The notes under the pieces were generated by a model that worked only from the letters and a program-made list of their open reading frames with translations, was not told where the DNA came from and did not search any database. From Devosia salina (GTDB lineage: Bacteria; Pseudomonadota; Alphaproteobacteria; Rhizobiales; Devosiaceae): DNA of 64,000 nt. This document shows, one piece after another, positions 51,629 through 60,570 of the stretch (its first letter is position 1; the number at the start of each line of letters is the position of its first letter). The position numbers and the translations under genes were made by a program. The DNA is taken from NCBI RefSeq assembly GCF_019504385.1, contig NZ_CP080590.1:2460001-2524000 (forward strand), given 5' to 3'.

Positions 51629-52536
51629 CTCGCGTCCTCCACCATCCAGGCGACCAGCTCTTCGTAGGAGTGCCCGGCGTGAGCCGCCTGCTCGGGCACC
51701 AGAGAGGTTTCGGTCATGCCCGGCTGGGTGTTGATTTCCAGGCAGACAAGTTCACCGTCTTCGCCCACCGCGTCATTGTACCGGAAGTCCGTCCGGGTGA
51801 CGCCGCGGCAGCCAAGGGCCGCATGGGCGGCCAGTGCCATCTTCTGCACTTTGTCGTAAATTTTCGGTTTCAGCTGCGCCGGAATAACGTGGACTGATCC
51901 GCCTTTGGCGTATTTCGCCTCGTAATTGTAGAAGGTCAGCTCGGTGATGATCTCGGTGACCCCGAGGGCCACGTCGCCCATGACCGCACAGGTCAGTTCG
52001 CGCCCCGGAATATAGCGCTCGACCATCACTTCCTCGCCCGAATTCCAGTCCTCGCGCAGGATTTCCTGCGGCGGATGACTGGTCTCGCCTTTGACAATGA
52101 AGACCCCGAAACTCGATCCGTCGGCGATCGGCTTGATTACATAGGGGGGCGGCATGACATGGGCCCTGCCCGCTTCGGCGCGACCCACGATGATGTGATC
52201 GGTCACCGGCACACCGGCCGCCTTGAGCATGATCTTGGCCTGGTGCTTGTCCATGGCCAGCGCCGAGGCCAGCACGCCCGAATGGGTATAGGGAATTTCC
52301 AGCAGTTCGAGCACGCCCTGGATCATGCCGCTCTCGCCAAAGGGGCCATGCAGCGCATTGAAGGCCACGTCGGGCTTGAGCGCGGTGAGCACATTGGCAA
52401 TGTCGCGCCCGACATCCACTTCGGTGACCTGGTAGCCAGCCCGGCGCAGCGCCGCGGCGCACCCGGCGCCCGAACTCAGCGAAACCGGCCGCTCATTGGA
52501 CCACCCGCCCATGAGGACGGCGACATGCTTGCTCAT
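51616..52536 (-). CDS. ddl: D-alanine-D-alanine ligase
   Basis: ATP-grasp enzyme that makes the D-Ala-D-Ala dipeptide for peptidoglycan. The 306 residues match DdlB-type enzymes. Features are VAVLMGGWSNERPVSLSSGAG at the N-terminus, FNALHGPFGESGMIQGVLELLEIPYTHSGVLASALAMDK, the ATP-grasp loop, and GVTRTDFRYND with EINTQPGMTETSLVPEQA for metal and D-Ala binding. Its start overlaps the murC stop by 4 bp. In most relatives murB stands between murC and ddl; here the two are directly coupled. Confidence 0.96.
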   Translation of the reverse strand: MSKHVAVLMGGWSNERPVSLSSGAGCAAALRRAGYQVTEVDVGRDIANVLTALKPDVAFNALHGPFGESGMIQGVLELLEIPYTHSGVLASALAMDKHQAKIMLKAAGVPVTDHIIVGRAEAGRAHVMPPPYVIKPIADGSSFGVFIVKGETSHPPQEILREDWNSGEEVMVERYIPGRELTCAVMGDVALGVTEIITELTFYNYEAKYAKGGSVHVIPAQLKPKIYDKVQKMALAAHAALGCRGVTRTDFRYNDAVGEDGELVCLEINTQPGMTETSLVPEQAAHAGHSYEELVAWMVEDASCNR

Positions 52537-53951
52537 TTCGCTTCCTCACCCATGAGCTGGCCGAGTTCGCCCGGAAGGGCAGCGGCCCATTGGGTGATAT
52601 TGCCGGCGCCCAGGCACACCACATAGTCTCCCTCCTCGACGCGCGAGGCGAGCAATGGCGCCAGCGCTTCCGGCCGGTCGATGACACGAGCGTCGCGATG
52701 ACCGCGAGCCCGGATGCGGTTGACCAGCTCTTCGTGGGTGACGCCCGGCAGCGGCTGCTCTCCCGCGGCATAGATTGGCGCGACGATGACCGTGTCGGCA
52801 TCGTTGAAGCAGGCCGCGAAGTCATCGAACAGGTCGTGCACGCGGCTATAGCGGTGCGGCTGCACCACGGCCACCACGTCGCGGCGGGCCGACTGGCGCG
52901 CCGCCTTGAGCACCGCCGAAATCTCGACCGGGTGATGCCCATAATCATCAATGATGGTCACCCCGGCGACTTCGCCGGTCTTGGTGAAGCGGCGCTTGAC
53001 CCCGGTGAACTCCTTGAGCCCCTTGCGGATCGCTTCTGCCGGCACATGCAGCTGGTCGGCCACGGCGATGGCGGCCGTTGCGTTGAGCGCGTTGTGCACC
53101 CCCGGCATGGGCAGTTCCAGCCCGTCGATGCGGAGCTGCGTCTGGCGGATGCGGTCGCGGATCTCGACGGAGAAATGCTGCACGCCGTCGCGATTTTCGA
53201 GATCGATCAGCCGCACATCGGCCTGCGGATTGCGGCCATAGGTGATGACACGACGATCGCGGATTTCGCCAACCAGTGCCTGCACTTCCGGGTGGTCGAG
53301 GCACATGACGGCAAAGCCATAGAAGGGCACGTTCTCGACGAACTGGTGGAAAGCCTTCTTCACCCCGTCGAAATCGCCATAATGGTCGAGATGCTCGGGG
53401 TCGATATTGGTGACCACGGCGACGTCGGCCGGCAGCTTGACGAAGGTGCCGTCGCTTTCATCGGCCTCGACCACCATCCATTCGCCGCCGCCCAGGCGCG
53501 CATTGGTGCCATAGGCATTGATGATGCCGCCATTGATGACGGTCGGGTCGAGATTGCCCGCGTCGAGCAATGTTGCCACCAGCGTCGTGGTCGTGGTCTT
53601 GCCATGGGTGCCGCCAATGGCAATGGCGGTCTTGAAGCGCATGATCTCGGCCAGCATTTCGGCCCGGCGCACCACCGGCAGGGCACGCGCCCGCGCCGCC
53701 ATCAGTTCGGGATTGTCCTTGCGGATGGCCGAGGAGATCACCACCACCTCGGCCTTACCCAGATTGTCACCGCTCTGGCCGATTTCGACCGTGATGCCCA
53801 TGTCGCGCAGGCGCTGCACATTGGGATTGAGTGCGGCGTCGGACCCCTGCACCACATAGCCCTGGTTATGCAGGATCTCGGCAATGCCGCTCATGCCGAT
53901 GCCGCCAATGCCGATGAAATGAACCGGCCCGATATTGCGGGGCATCTTCAT
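52533..53951 (-). CDS. murC: UDP-N-acetylmuramate-L-alanine ligase
   Basis: Adds the first amino acid of the peptide stem. The 472 residues have the N-terminal UDP-binding HFIGIGGIGMSGIAEIL, the ATP loop GTHGKTTTTTLVATLL near residue 112, DESDGTFVKLPADVAVVTNIDPEHLDHYGDFD, and the C-terminal DDYGHHPVEISAVLKAAR and QPHRYSRVHDLFDDF. All are standard MurC features. The start overlaps the murG stop by 4 bp, and its end overlaps ddl. Confidence 0.97.
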   Translation of the reverse strand: MKMPRNIGPVHFIGIGGIGMSGIAEILHNQGYVVQGSDAALNPNVQRLRDMGITVEIGQSGDNLGKAEVVVISSAIRKDNPELMAARARALPVVRRAEMLAEIMRFKTAIAIGGTHGKTTTTTLVATLLDAGNLDPTVINGGIINAYGTNARLGGGEWMVVEADESDGTFVKLPADVAVVTNIDPEHLDHYGDFDGVKKAFHQFVENVPFYGFAVMCLDHPEVQALVGEIRDRRVITYGRNPQADVRLIDLENRDGVQHFSVEIRDRIRQTQLRIDGLELPMPGVHNALNATAAIAVADQLHVPAEAIRKGLKEFTGVKRRFTKTGEVAGVTIIDDYGHHPVEISAVLKAARQSARRDVVAVVQPHRYSRVHDLFDDFAACFNDADTVIVAPIYAAGEQPLPGVTHEELVNRIRARGHRDARVIDRPEALAPLLASRVEEGDYVVCLGAGNITQWAAALPGELGQLMGEEAK

Positions 53952-55066
53952 GGTGTGGGTCTCCCTTCGATATGGGTGTGCTTGCCGGCCAGCATTTCGG
54001 CGAGGTCCGCCAGCCTCTCGACAGCGCGCGGCCGGCCCAGCTTGAGGGCCGCGGCAGCCGCCCGGCTCAGCCGGTCCGGGTCGGTCAACAGCTCGTGAAG
54101 TCGAGTGGCAAGCGATTGCGGTGAAAGCGTGGCCTGCTCCATCACCCAGCCACCGCCGCCCTCTTCCATGAACAGGCCATTATGCTTCTGGTCCGAATCC
54201 AGCGAACTGGGCAGCGGGATGAGGATGGCGGGGCGGCCGATGACGCAGAGCTCGGTGACGGTGGAGGCCCCCGCCCGGCCGATGACAAGGTGGGCGTCGG
54301 CGATGCGCTCGGGCAGGTCGGCAATGAAACTGGCCAGTTCCACGCTGGTGCGCGACTGCCGGTAAGTCTCGGCCACGCGGTCGATATCCTCGGGGCGTGC
54401 CTGCTGCAGGATCTGCAGGCGGCCACGCAGATCGTCGGGCAACAGGGCGATGGCCGCGGGCACGATGTCGGAGAGCGCGCGAGCGCCCTGGCTGCCGCCG
54501 GTCACCACCAGGCGAATTGCCCCCCTGCCATCGAGCGCAGGATAGGGCCGGCCGGCCAGTGGCCGCACCCGGTCGCGCACCGGATTGCCTGTCACCACCT
54601 TTTCCAGACTCTGCTGCTCGGCGAAGCGCGTGGTTGGGAAACTCAAGGCAAGGATATCTGCAAAGCGGGCCAGCGCACGATTGGCGCGCCCCATCACTGC
54701 ATTCTGCTCGTGCAGAATGCCGGGAATGCCAAGCAGGTTTGCCGCGATGAAGGGCGGAAAGGTGGGGTAGCCGCCAAAGCCGATCACGGCATCGGGGCGC
54801 ACCTTGCGCAACTGGTTCCAGGCCGTGCCGATCCCGCGCAGAATGGTCAGGCCCGCGCCCGCCAGCTTGATCGGATTGGACCCCGATGGCGTTGCCGCCG
54901 GTACGATATGCACCTGGCGGGCCGGGAAATCGGCGCCATAGCCTTTGACCCGGTGGTCGGTCATGAGCTCGACCGCATGTCCGCGCCGGATCAACTCCTG
55001 CGCCAGCGCCATGGCCGGGAACAGATGTCCGCCCGTGCCGCCTGCAATAAGAACGAAGGTTTTCAT
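53948..55066 (-). CDS. murG: Undecaprenyl-PP-MurNAc-pentapeptide GlcNAc transferase
   Basis: Peripheral membrane GT28 glycosyltransferase making lipid II from lipid I. The 372 residues have the glycine loops IAGGTGGHLFPAMALAQEL at the N-terminus and HEQNAVMGRANR, then in the second half VTGGSQGARALSDIVP and RAGASTVTELCVIGRPAILIPLP for UDP-GlcNAc binding. It overlaps ftsW upstream and murC downstream by 4 bp each, indicating coupled translation. Confidence 0.97.
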   Translation of the reverse strand: MKTFVLIAGGTGGHLFPAMALAQELIRRGHAVELMTDHRVKGYGADFPARQVHIVPAATPSGSNPIKLAGAGLTILRGIGTAWNQLRKVRPDAVIGFGGYPTFPPFIAANLLGIPGILHEQNAVMGRANRALARFADILALSFPTTRFAEQQSLEKVVTGNPVRDRVRPLAGRPYPALDGRGAIRLVVTGGSQGARALSDIVPAAIALLPDDLRGRLQILQQARPEDIDRVAETYRQSRTSVELASFIADLPERIADAHLVIGRAGASTVTELCVIGRPAILIPLPSSLDSDQKHNGLFMEEGGGGWVMEQATLSPQSLATRLHELLTDPDRLSRAAAAALKLGRPRAVERLADLAEMLAGKHTHIEGRPTP

Positions 55067-56238
55067 TCGGCGGGGGCTACCACGGCACTGCGGTAGGTGG
55101 GAAGGCCGGTCACCATGCGTTCCTCGGGCTTGGTGCGCGTCAGCGCCAGCATCAGCCCCATGCCGAAGGCCACCGCCAGCATCGAGGTGCCGCCATAGGA
55201 AACGAAGGGCAGCGTCATGCCCTTGGGCGGGATCAGATTGAGGTTCACCGCCAGGTTGATGCCGGACTGCATGGCGAACTGCACGGCGATGGTGGAAGCG
55301 GCAAGCCGCGCGAACAGGCTGGTCTGCCGTTGCGCCGCCACCATGGCGCGCACCACGATGAAACCGATCAGGATCACCAGCCCCATGCAGAACAGGATGC
55401 CGAATTCGCCCGCAGCCGCGGAGAACACATAGTCGGCATGCGCATCGGGGATCAGCTTCTTGGCGATGGATTCACCCGGGCCGCGGCCAAACCATCCCCC
55501 TTCCATCAGCGACTGCAGGGCGCGGTCGATCTGGTAGGTATTGCCGCCGCCATCGGGATTGAGAAAGGTGTCTATGCGGTTGGCGAAGTGAGGAAAAAAC
55601 GCATAGGCGCCCACCAGCAGGGCCCCGCCGACACCGGCAAGCCCGATGATGATCCACCATGAAATGCCCGAAAAGAACAGCAGTACCGCCCAGGTCGTCA
55701 TCACCAGCGCCGTCTGGCCCAGATCGGGCTGCAGCAGCAACGCCGCAACGATCACCGCCATGAGCACCATGGCCAGGAACCGCCCCGGCACATTGCGATG
55801 AATCATGAATTCCGAGATCAGCCAGGCGCCGATCACGGCAAAGGCCGGCTTGACGAATTCGGAGGGCTGGATGGTCTGCCCGGCAAAGGAAATCCAGCGG
55901 CGCGCGCCCTTGACCTCGGTGCCGAAGCGCAGCGTGGCCCAGAGCAGGATGGTCATGACAATGAGCGTTCCGAGCGCCGCGAAGCGCGCCTGCCGGTGGC
56001 TGAGCAGCGAGGTCGCCAGCATCACCGGCACCGCCGCGAGGCAGAACATGGCGTGGCGGATGACGAAATGCCATTCATCGAGCCCGATGCGCTCGGCCAC
56101 CGCCGGGCTCGCACCGAAACTGAGGACCATGCCCACCGCCAGCAGCATGATCAGCGCCCCCAGCAATTCGCGGTCAATCGACCACCACCACTCGGCAAGC
56201 GGGGTTTTTTCGGCGCGGGAGAACATCATGGGGAGCAA
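55063..56238 (-). CDS. ftsW: Peptidoglycan glycosyltransferase FtsW
   Basis: SEDS-family membrane enzyme that polymerises lipid II at the septum with the class B PBP FtsI. The 391 residues have about ten helices. Hallmarks are ISFAGQTIQPSEFVKPAFAVIGAWL with the conserved E/K motif, LLQPDLGQTALVMTTWAVLLFFSG with the catalytic aspartate, and the C-terminal MTLPFVSYGGTSMLAVAFGMG. Upstream on the same strand a terminator ends the mraY transcript, so ftsW probably heads a separate operon. A short purine-rich ribosome site precedes the ATG. Confidence 0.95.
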   Translation of the reverse strand: MLPMMFSRAEKTPLAEWWWSIDRELLGALIMLLAVGMVLSFGASPAVAERIGLDEWHFVIRHAMFCLAAVPVMLATSLLSHRQARFAALGTLIVMTILLWATLRFGTEVKGARRWISFAGQTIQPSEFVKPAFAVIGAWLISEFMIHRNVPGRFLAMVLMAVIVAALLLQPDLGQTALVMTTWAVLLFFSGISWWIIIGLAGVGGALLVGAYAFFPHFANRIDTFLNPDGGGNTYQIDRALQSLMEGGWFGRGPGESIAKKLIPDAHADYVFSAAAGEFGILFCMGLVILIGFIVVRAMVAAQRQTSLFARLAASTIAVQFAMQSGINLAVNLNLIPPKGMTLPFVSYGGTSMLAVAFGMGLMLALTRTKPEERMVTGLPTYRSAVVAPAE

Positions 56239-56327
56239 CCGGATACGCGATACAAACTGGTGACAATTGTACCGGTGCTTTGGTTACCGATTTGCCAAGG
56301 CCTTTCGCGTTTTGCGAATCCGCCCCG

Positions 56328-56356
56328 CAAAAGCAAAGACCCCGGCACTGCCGGGG
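56328..56356 (-). terminator. Terminator after mraY, where murD would be expected
   Basis: A seven-bp GC stem (CCCCGGC / GCCGGGG) with a three-base loop, followed on the minus strand by TCTTTGCTTTT. It lies 52 bases after the mraY stop and about 90 bases before the ftsW start. It splits the dcw cluster into two transcripts. Confidence 0.85.
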
Positions 56357-56407
56357 CCTTCTCCTGCGTCACAGGTTCGTCCCACAACGCGGGTCGTCCT
56401 GATTGGT

Positions 56408-57493
56408 TCACCGCAATTTGAGGCTCGACAGCCCGATCAGCGCCAGGACGAAGGAAATGATCCAGAACCGGATCACCACCTGGCTCTCGGTCCAGCCCAG
56501 ATGCTCGAAATGGTGGTGGATGGGCGCCATGCGGAACACCCGCTTGCCGGTGAGCCGGAACGAGGTGACCTGGACGATCACCGACACCGTTTCGAGCACG
56601 AAGAGCCCGCCGATAATGGCGAGCACGATCTCGTGCTTGGTGGCCACGGCAATCGTGCCGAGCGCGCCGCCAAGGGCAAGCGAGCCGGTATCACCCATGA
56701 AGATCTGCGCAGGGGGCGCGTTGAACCAGAGGAAGCCGAGGCCCGCGCCGATCAGCGCCCCGCACACCACCGACAGCTCCGCCGTACCGGGCACGGAATT
56801 GAGCAACAGGTAATCGGCATAGTTCTGCGAACCGACCAGATAGGCGATGAGCCCGAAACAGGCCGCCGCGACCATGACCGGCACGATGGCGAGACCATCC
56901 AGGCCATCGGTGAGATTGACCGAATTGCCCGCGGCCACCACCACGAAGCCGCCGAACAGGATGTAGAAATAGCCCAGATTGACCGCCAGATCCTTGACGA
57001 AGGGGAAGAGCAGCGAGGTGCCATAGGCCCCCGAGGCAAGCTGGGAAATGAAGAAGGCCGCGATGCCGCCGATCAGCGCCTCGAGGATGAGCCGCTGCTT
57101 CGAGCCGAAGCCGGCATGGCTCATCCGCTTGACCTTGAGATAATCGTCATAAAAGCCGATGGCGCCGAAACCGACGGTGACGAACAGCACCACCCAGACA
57201 TAGCCATTGGTCAGGTTCGACCAGAGCAGGGTCGAAACCACCGCGCCCGACAGGATCATCAGCCCGCCCATGGTGGGCGTGCCCTTCTTGGTCAGCAGGT
57301 GTCCGGCCGGACCATCCTCGCGGATCGGCTGGCCCCGCCCCTGCTTGACCCGCAACAGGGCGATCATCCCCGGCCCGAACAGGAACACGAAGAACAGCGC
57401 CGTGACCACCGCCCCCGCCGTGCGGAAGGTGATGTAGCGGAACACATTGAAGGCGGCGAGTTGCTCACCGAGCTGGCCGAGGAAGTAGAGCAT
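56408..57493 (-). CDS. mraY: Phospho-MurNAc-pentapeptide translocase
   Basis: Ten-helix membrane enzyme making lipid I from UDP-MurNAc-pentapeptide and undecaprenyl phosphate. The 361 residues carry GPAGHLLTKKGTPTMGGLMI near the N-terminus, FYDDYLKV with the paired aspartates, NSVNLTDGLDGLAIVP, NAPPAQIFMGDTGSLALGGALG and the histidine triplet motif APIHHHFEHLGWTE. All catalytic residues of the family are present. murF lies upstream with 26 bp between. Confidence 0.97.
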   Translation of the reverse strand: MLYFLGQLGEQLAAFNVFRYITFRTAGAVVTALFFVFLFGPGMIALLRVKQGRGQPIREDGPAGHLLTKKGTPTMGGLMILSGAVVSTLLWSNLTNGYVWVVLFVTVGFGAIGFYDDYLKVKRMSHAGFGSKQRLILEALIGGIAAFFISQLASGAYGTSLLFPFVKDLAVNLGYFYILFGGFVVVAAGNSVNLTDGLDGLAIVPVMVAAACFGLIAYLVGSQNYADYLLLNSVPGTAELSVVCGALIGAGLGFLWFNAPPAQIFMGDTGSLALGGALGTIAVATKHEIVLAIIGGLFVLETVSVIVQVTSFRLTGKRVFRMAPIHHHFEHLGWTESQVVIRFWIISFVLALIGLSSLKLR

Positions 57494-57519
57494 TGTCTTG
57501 GGCTACTCGTTTGGGTGTG

Positions 57520-58920
57520 TCAGCTCTGCGCGAATTTTGCTTTGACTTCGGTGACGATGCGCGAGAGCCCGACACCGTTGGACCCTTTGACCATAAGAGC
57601 GTCGCCATAGGCAAGATCGCCCATGATCACGTCCACGGCTTCGGCAATGGTGGATGAATGGCTGGCAACCAGCGCTTCAGGCAGGGCCGCAGCGAGCGCC
57701 GCCATATGCCGCCCGACCAGATGCACCCGCTCCGCCCCGCTGGCCCGCACGGCATCGGCCAGGCCCGCATGCAGCGCGTCGGCATCGGCGCCCAGCTCCA
57801 GCATGTCCCCCAGCACCACCAGCTTGCGTCCGCCCGGCGCTTCGATGCCCGAGAAGACCGCCAGCGCCGCCGCCATCGAGGCGGTATTGGCATTGTAGCT
57901 CTCGTCGATCACCACCAGCGGCTTATCGGTCGGTCCGAAGACCAGCCTTTGTCCCCGCCCCGGCTGGGCTCCGAACGCCGCCAGCGCCCGCAGCGCCACC
58001 TGTGGCTCGATCCCCGCCAGATGCGCCACGATCAGCGCCGCCGTGGCATTGGAGAGCATGTGCCGCCCGGGCACGCCCAGCGTCAGCGCGTACTGCTCGT
58101 CCCCCTGCACGATGGTCGCAAAGCTCTTGTCGGCGGCCGTCTCGACTTCGGTAATCTGCCAGTCGACGCCCCGGCCAAAACCATAGGTCACCACCCGCGT
58201 GATACCCGCCGCGGCGGCCGCTTCGAGCAGGATATTGATTTGCGGATGGTCGGCATTGAGCACCACCGCGCCACCCGGCTCCACGCCCTCGAAGATTTCG
58301 GCCTTGGCGCGCGCGATGTTTTCCAGGCTCCCCAGTCGTTCCAGATGCGCCGCCGCGATGGCGGTGATCACCGCCACATGCGGCCGCACCATCTGGCTCA
58401 AGGGCCGGATTTCGTCGGGGGCATTCATGCCCATCTCGAACACGCCGAACTGCGCGCTCTCGGGCATCCGCGCCAGCATCAGCGGTACGCCCCAATGATT
58501 GTTGAAGCTCTTGATCGAGGCATGGGTCTCGCCCGCCGCCTCGAACACCAGCCGCAGGGCCTCCTTCGTGGTAGTCTTGCCCACGCTGCCGGTGACCCCG
58601 ACGATAAAGCCACGGCTGCGCGCCCGTGCCGCGCGGGCCAGGTCGCGCAATCCCCCCAGGGCATCCGCCACCACGATGCGGCCGGGACCTTCGCTGCGCC
58701 CTTCGCTGACCAGCGCCGCAACTGCCCCATTGGCCAGCGCCGTATCGACGAAATCATGCCCGTCGAAGCGATCGCCCTTGATGGCGACGAACAGCGCCTC
58801 GGGGCCGAGCTCGCGCGAGTCGATGGAGATGGAATTGATCGCATCGCTCGCCACGTCCTCGGCGCGCCCGCCGGTGGCCGCGAGGATAGCGTCGAGGGTG
58901 AAGAGAGGCGGGCTCATCAA
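57520..58920 (-). CDS. murF: UDP-MurNAc-tripeptide-D-Ala-D-Ala ligase
   Basis: Adds the D-Ala-D-Ala dipeptide made by Ddl to the peptide stem. The 466 residues show the Mur ligase plan: an N-domain with SIDSRELGPEALFVAIKGDRFDGHDF, the ATP loop GVTGSVGKTTTKEALRLVFE near residue 109, FEMGMNAPDEIRPLSQMVRPHVAVIT and a C-domain with VVIDESYNANTASMAAAL. The gap to murE upstream is 183 bp and holds a palindromic repeat, unusual for this otherwise tight run. Confidence 0.97.
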   Translation of the reverse strand: MMSPPLFTLDAILAATGGRAEDVASDAINSISIDSRELGPEALFVAIKGDRFDGHDFVDTALANGAVAALVSEGRSEGPGRIVVADALGGLRDLARAARARSRGFIVGVTGSVGKTTTKEALRLVFEAAGETHASIKSFNNHWGVPLMLARMPESAQFGVFEMGMNAPDEIRPLSQMVRPHVAVITAIAAAHLERLGSLENIARAKAEIFEGVEPGGAVVLNADHPQINILLEAAAAAGITRVVTYGFGRGVDWQITEVETAADKSFATIVQGDEQYALTLGVPGRHMLSNATAALIVAHLAGIEPQVALRALAAFGAQPGRGQRLVFGPTDKPLVVIDESYNANTASMAAALAVFSGIEAPGGRKLVVLGDMLELGADADALHAGLADAVRASGAERVHLVGRHMAALAAALPEALVASHSSTIAEAVDVIMGDLAYGDALMVKGSNGVGLSRIVTEVKAKFAQS

Positions 58921-58974
58921 GACAGCCTTCGGTCAGAGTTTTCGGTCGATCCGGGAAGCATCGGTTCCGGCGCA

Positions 58975-59070
58975 TCCCTCCCCCTTGAGGGGAGGGAACG
59001 AGGGTGAGGGTCCATCGGTGGACCACAAAACCACCCCCTCCCCGACCCTCCCCTCAGGGGGGAGGGGGCG
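58975..59070. repeat. Palindromic intergenic repeat, family A (unit 7)
   Basis: CCCTCCCCCTTGAGGGGAGGG and CCCTCCCCTCAGGGGGGAGGG flank a GGTCCATCGGTGGACC hairpin. It lies between murE and murF inside the dcw cluster and could cause partial termination or RNA processing there. Confidence 0.75.
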
Positions 59071-59103
59071 CAATCCATTGACATCCCAACGCTCGCCAGA
59101 GCT

Positions 59104-60546
59104 CTACCCCTTGAGCGCCGCCGCGACCACTTCGTGATCGGAGAAATGGTGCTTGGTGGTGCCGATGATCTGGTAGGTCTCGTGCCCCTTGCCGGCCACC
59201 AGCAGCACGTCGCCGGGCTTGAGCGCCTTGACGGCCTTTTCGATGGCCTGCTTGCGGTCGCCAATTTCGGTCGCTCCCTTGGCTCCGGCCAAGACTTCGG
59301 CGCGGATCGCCGCTGCATCCTCGGTGCGTGGATTATCGTCGGTGACGATCACCACATCGGCAAGTTCGCTGGCGATTTCGCCCATTTGAGGGCGCTTGCC
59401 CTTGTCGCGGTCGCCGCCGCAGCCGAACACCACATGCAGCTTGTTCTTGGCATAGGGCCGAAGGGTCTGCAGGGCCACCCGCAGGGCCTCGGGCTTGTGG
59501 GAATAGTCCACGAATATGGCGGCGCCATTGTGCTCGGCCACCAGCTCCAGCCGCCCGCGCGCCCCCACCAGTTCGGGCAGCGCGGCAAAGGCGTCGGCCT
59601 TGTCGACACCAGCCGACATGGCAAGCGCCGCCGCGATCAACGCATTCGACACCTGGAATTCGCCAGGAATCTTGAGATGGAAGCTGACCTTCTCGCCCAC
59701 ATGACGCACCTCGACCCGCTGGCCATAGCCTTCCGGCTTGATCGAGAGAATTTCGATATAGGCGCCCTCGCGCCCGACCGTCAGCAGCGTTGCGCTGGCC
59801 GAAAGCGCCGCAAACATGAACTGCTCGTGCTCCGGGTCATCGACATTGACGATGGCCGCGCCACCATCGACCAGGAGGTCGGTGAACAGCCGCAATTTGG
59901 CATTGCGGTACTCGTCCATGTCCTTGTGATAGTCGAGATGGTCACGGCTGAGATTGGTGAAGGCCACCGCCTCGAAATGCACGCCATCGAGCCGATGCTG
60001 GTCCAGGCCATGGCTGGACGCTTCGAGCGCGACATGGTCGATCCCCTGCGCCTTGAGCGCCCGCATCGCCTGGTGCAGCGTCCGTGAATCCGGGGTGGTC
60101 AGCGCCCCTTCTATGGTGCGCTTCGAGGTTTCGATGCCCAGGGTGCCAATGCTGGCCCCGGGGACGCCCGCATGGTCCCATATCTGCCGCACGAAGGACG
60201 CCACCGAGGTCTTGCCATTGGTCCCGGTGACGGCGACCAGCATTTCCGGCTGCGGTTCGAAGACGCGGCTGGCGGCGCGCGCATAGGCGGCACGTACATC
60301 CTTGACGATGATCACCGGCACACCCGGATCGCCCGGCGGCGCCACATCGGTCACCACGGCCAGCGCCCCGCGCTGCACCGCATCGGTCACGAACTGGTTG
60401 CCATGTACCTTCGCGCCGGGCAGCGCGAAGAAGATGTCGCCCGGCTCGATCCTGCGGCTGTCGGAATTCAGCCCGAAAACGGCGCCCAACCCTTTCTTGG
60501 GGCGGGCTCCGGAGCCTTCGAGCAATTGGGTTACGCTGATGGACAC
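59104..60546 (-). CDS. murE: UDP-MurNAc-L-Ala-D-Glu-diaminopimelate ligase
   Basis: Adds the third stem residue. The 480 residues have LNSDSRRIEPGDIFFALPG, the ATP loop VTGTNGKTSVASFVRQIW near residue 110, ALEASSHGLDQHRLDGVHF, the carbamylated-lysine region YRNAKLRLF, and VDYSHKPEALRVAL. The motif DDNPR at VTDDNPRTED selects meso-diaminopimelate rather than lysine, as expected for a Gram-negative cell wall. It follows ftsI with 24 bp between. Confidence 0.97.
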   Translation of the reverse strand: MSISVTQLLEGSGARPKKGLGAVFGLNSDSRRIEPGDIFFALPGAKVHGNQFVTDAVQRGALAVVTDVAPPGDPGVPVIIVKDVRAAYARAASRVFEPQPEMLVAVTGTNGKTSVASFVRQIWDHAGVPGASIGTLGIETSKRTIEGALTTPDSRTLHQAMRALKAQGIDHVALEASSHGLDQHRLDGVHFEAVAFTNLSRDHLDYHKDMDEYRNAKLRLFTDLLVDGGAAIVNVDDPEHEQFMFAALSASATLLTVGREGAYIEILSIKPEGYGQRVEVRHVGEKVSFHLKIPGEFQVSNALIAAALAMSAGVDKADAFAALPELVGARGRLELVAEHNGAAIFVDYSHKPEALRVALQTLRPYAKNKLHVVFGCGGDRDKGKRPQMGEIASELADVVIVTDDNPRTEDAAAIRAEVLAGAKGATEIGDRKQAIEKAVKALKPGDVLLVAGKGHETYQIIGTTKHHFSDHEVVAAALKG

Positions 60547-60570
60547 GGCGTCAAATCCTTCTGGATCGAT

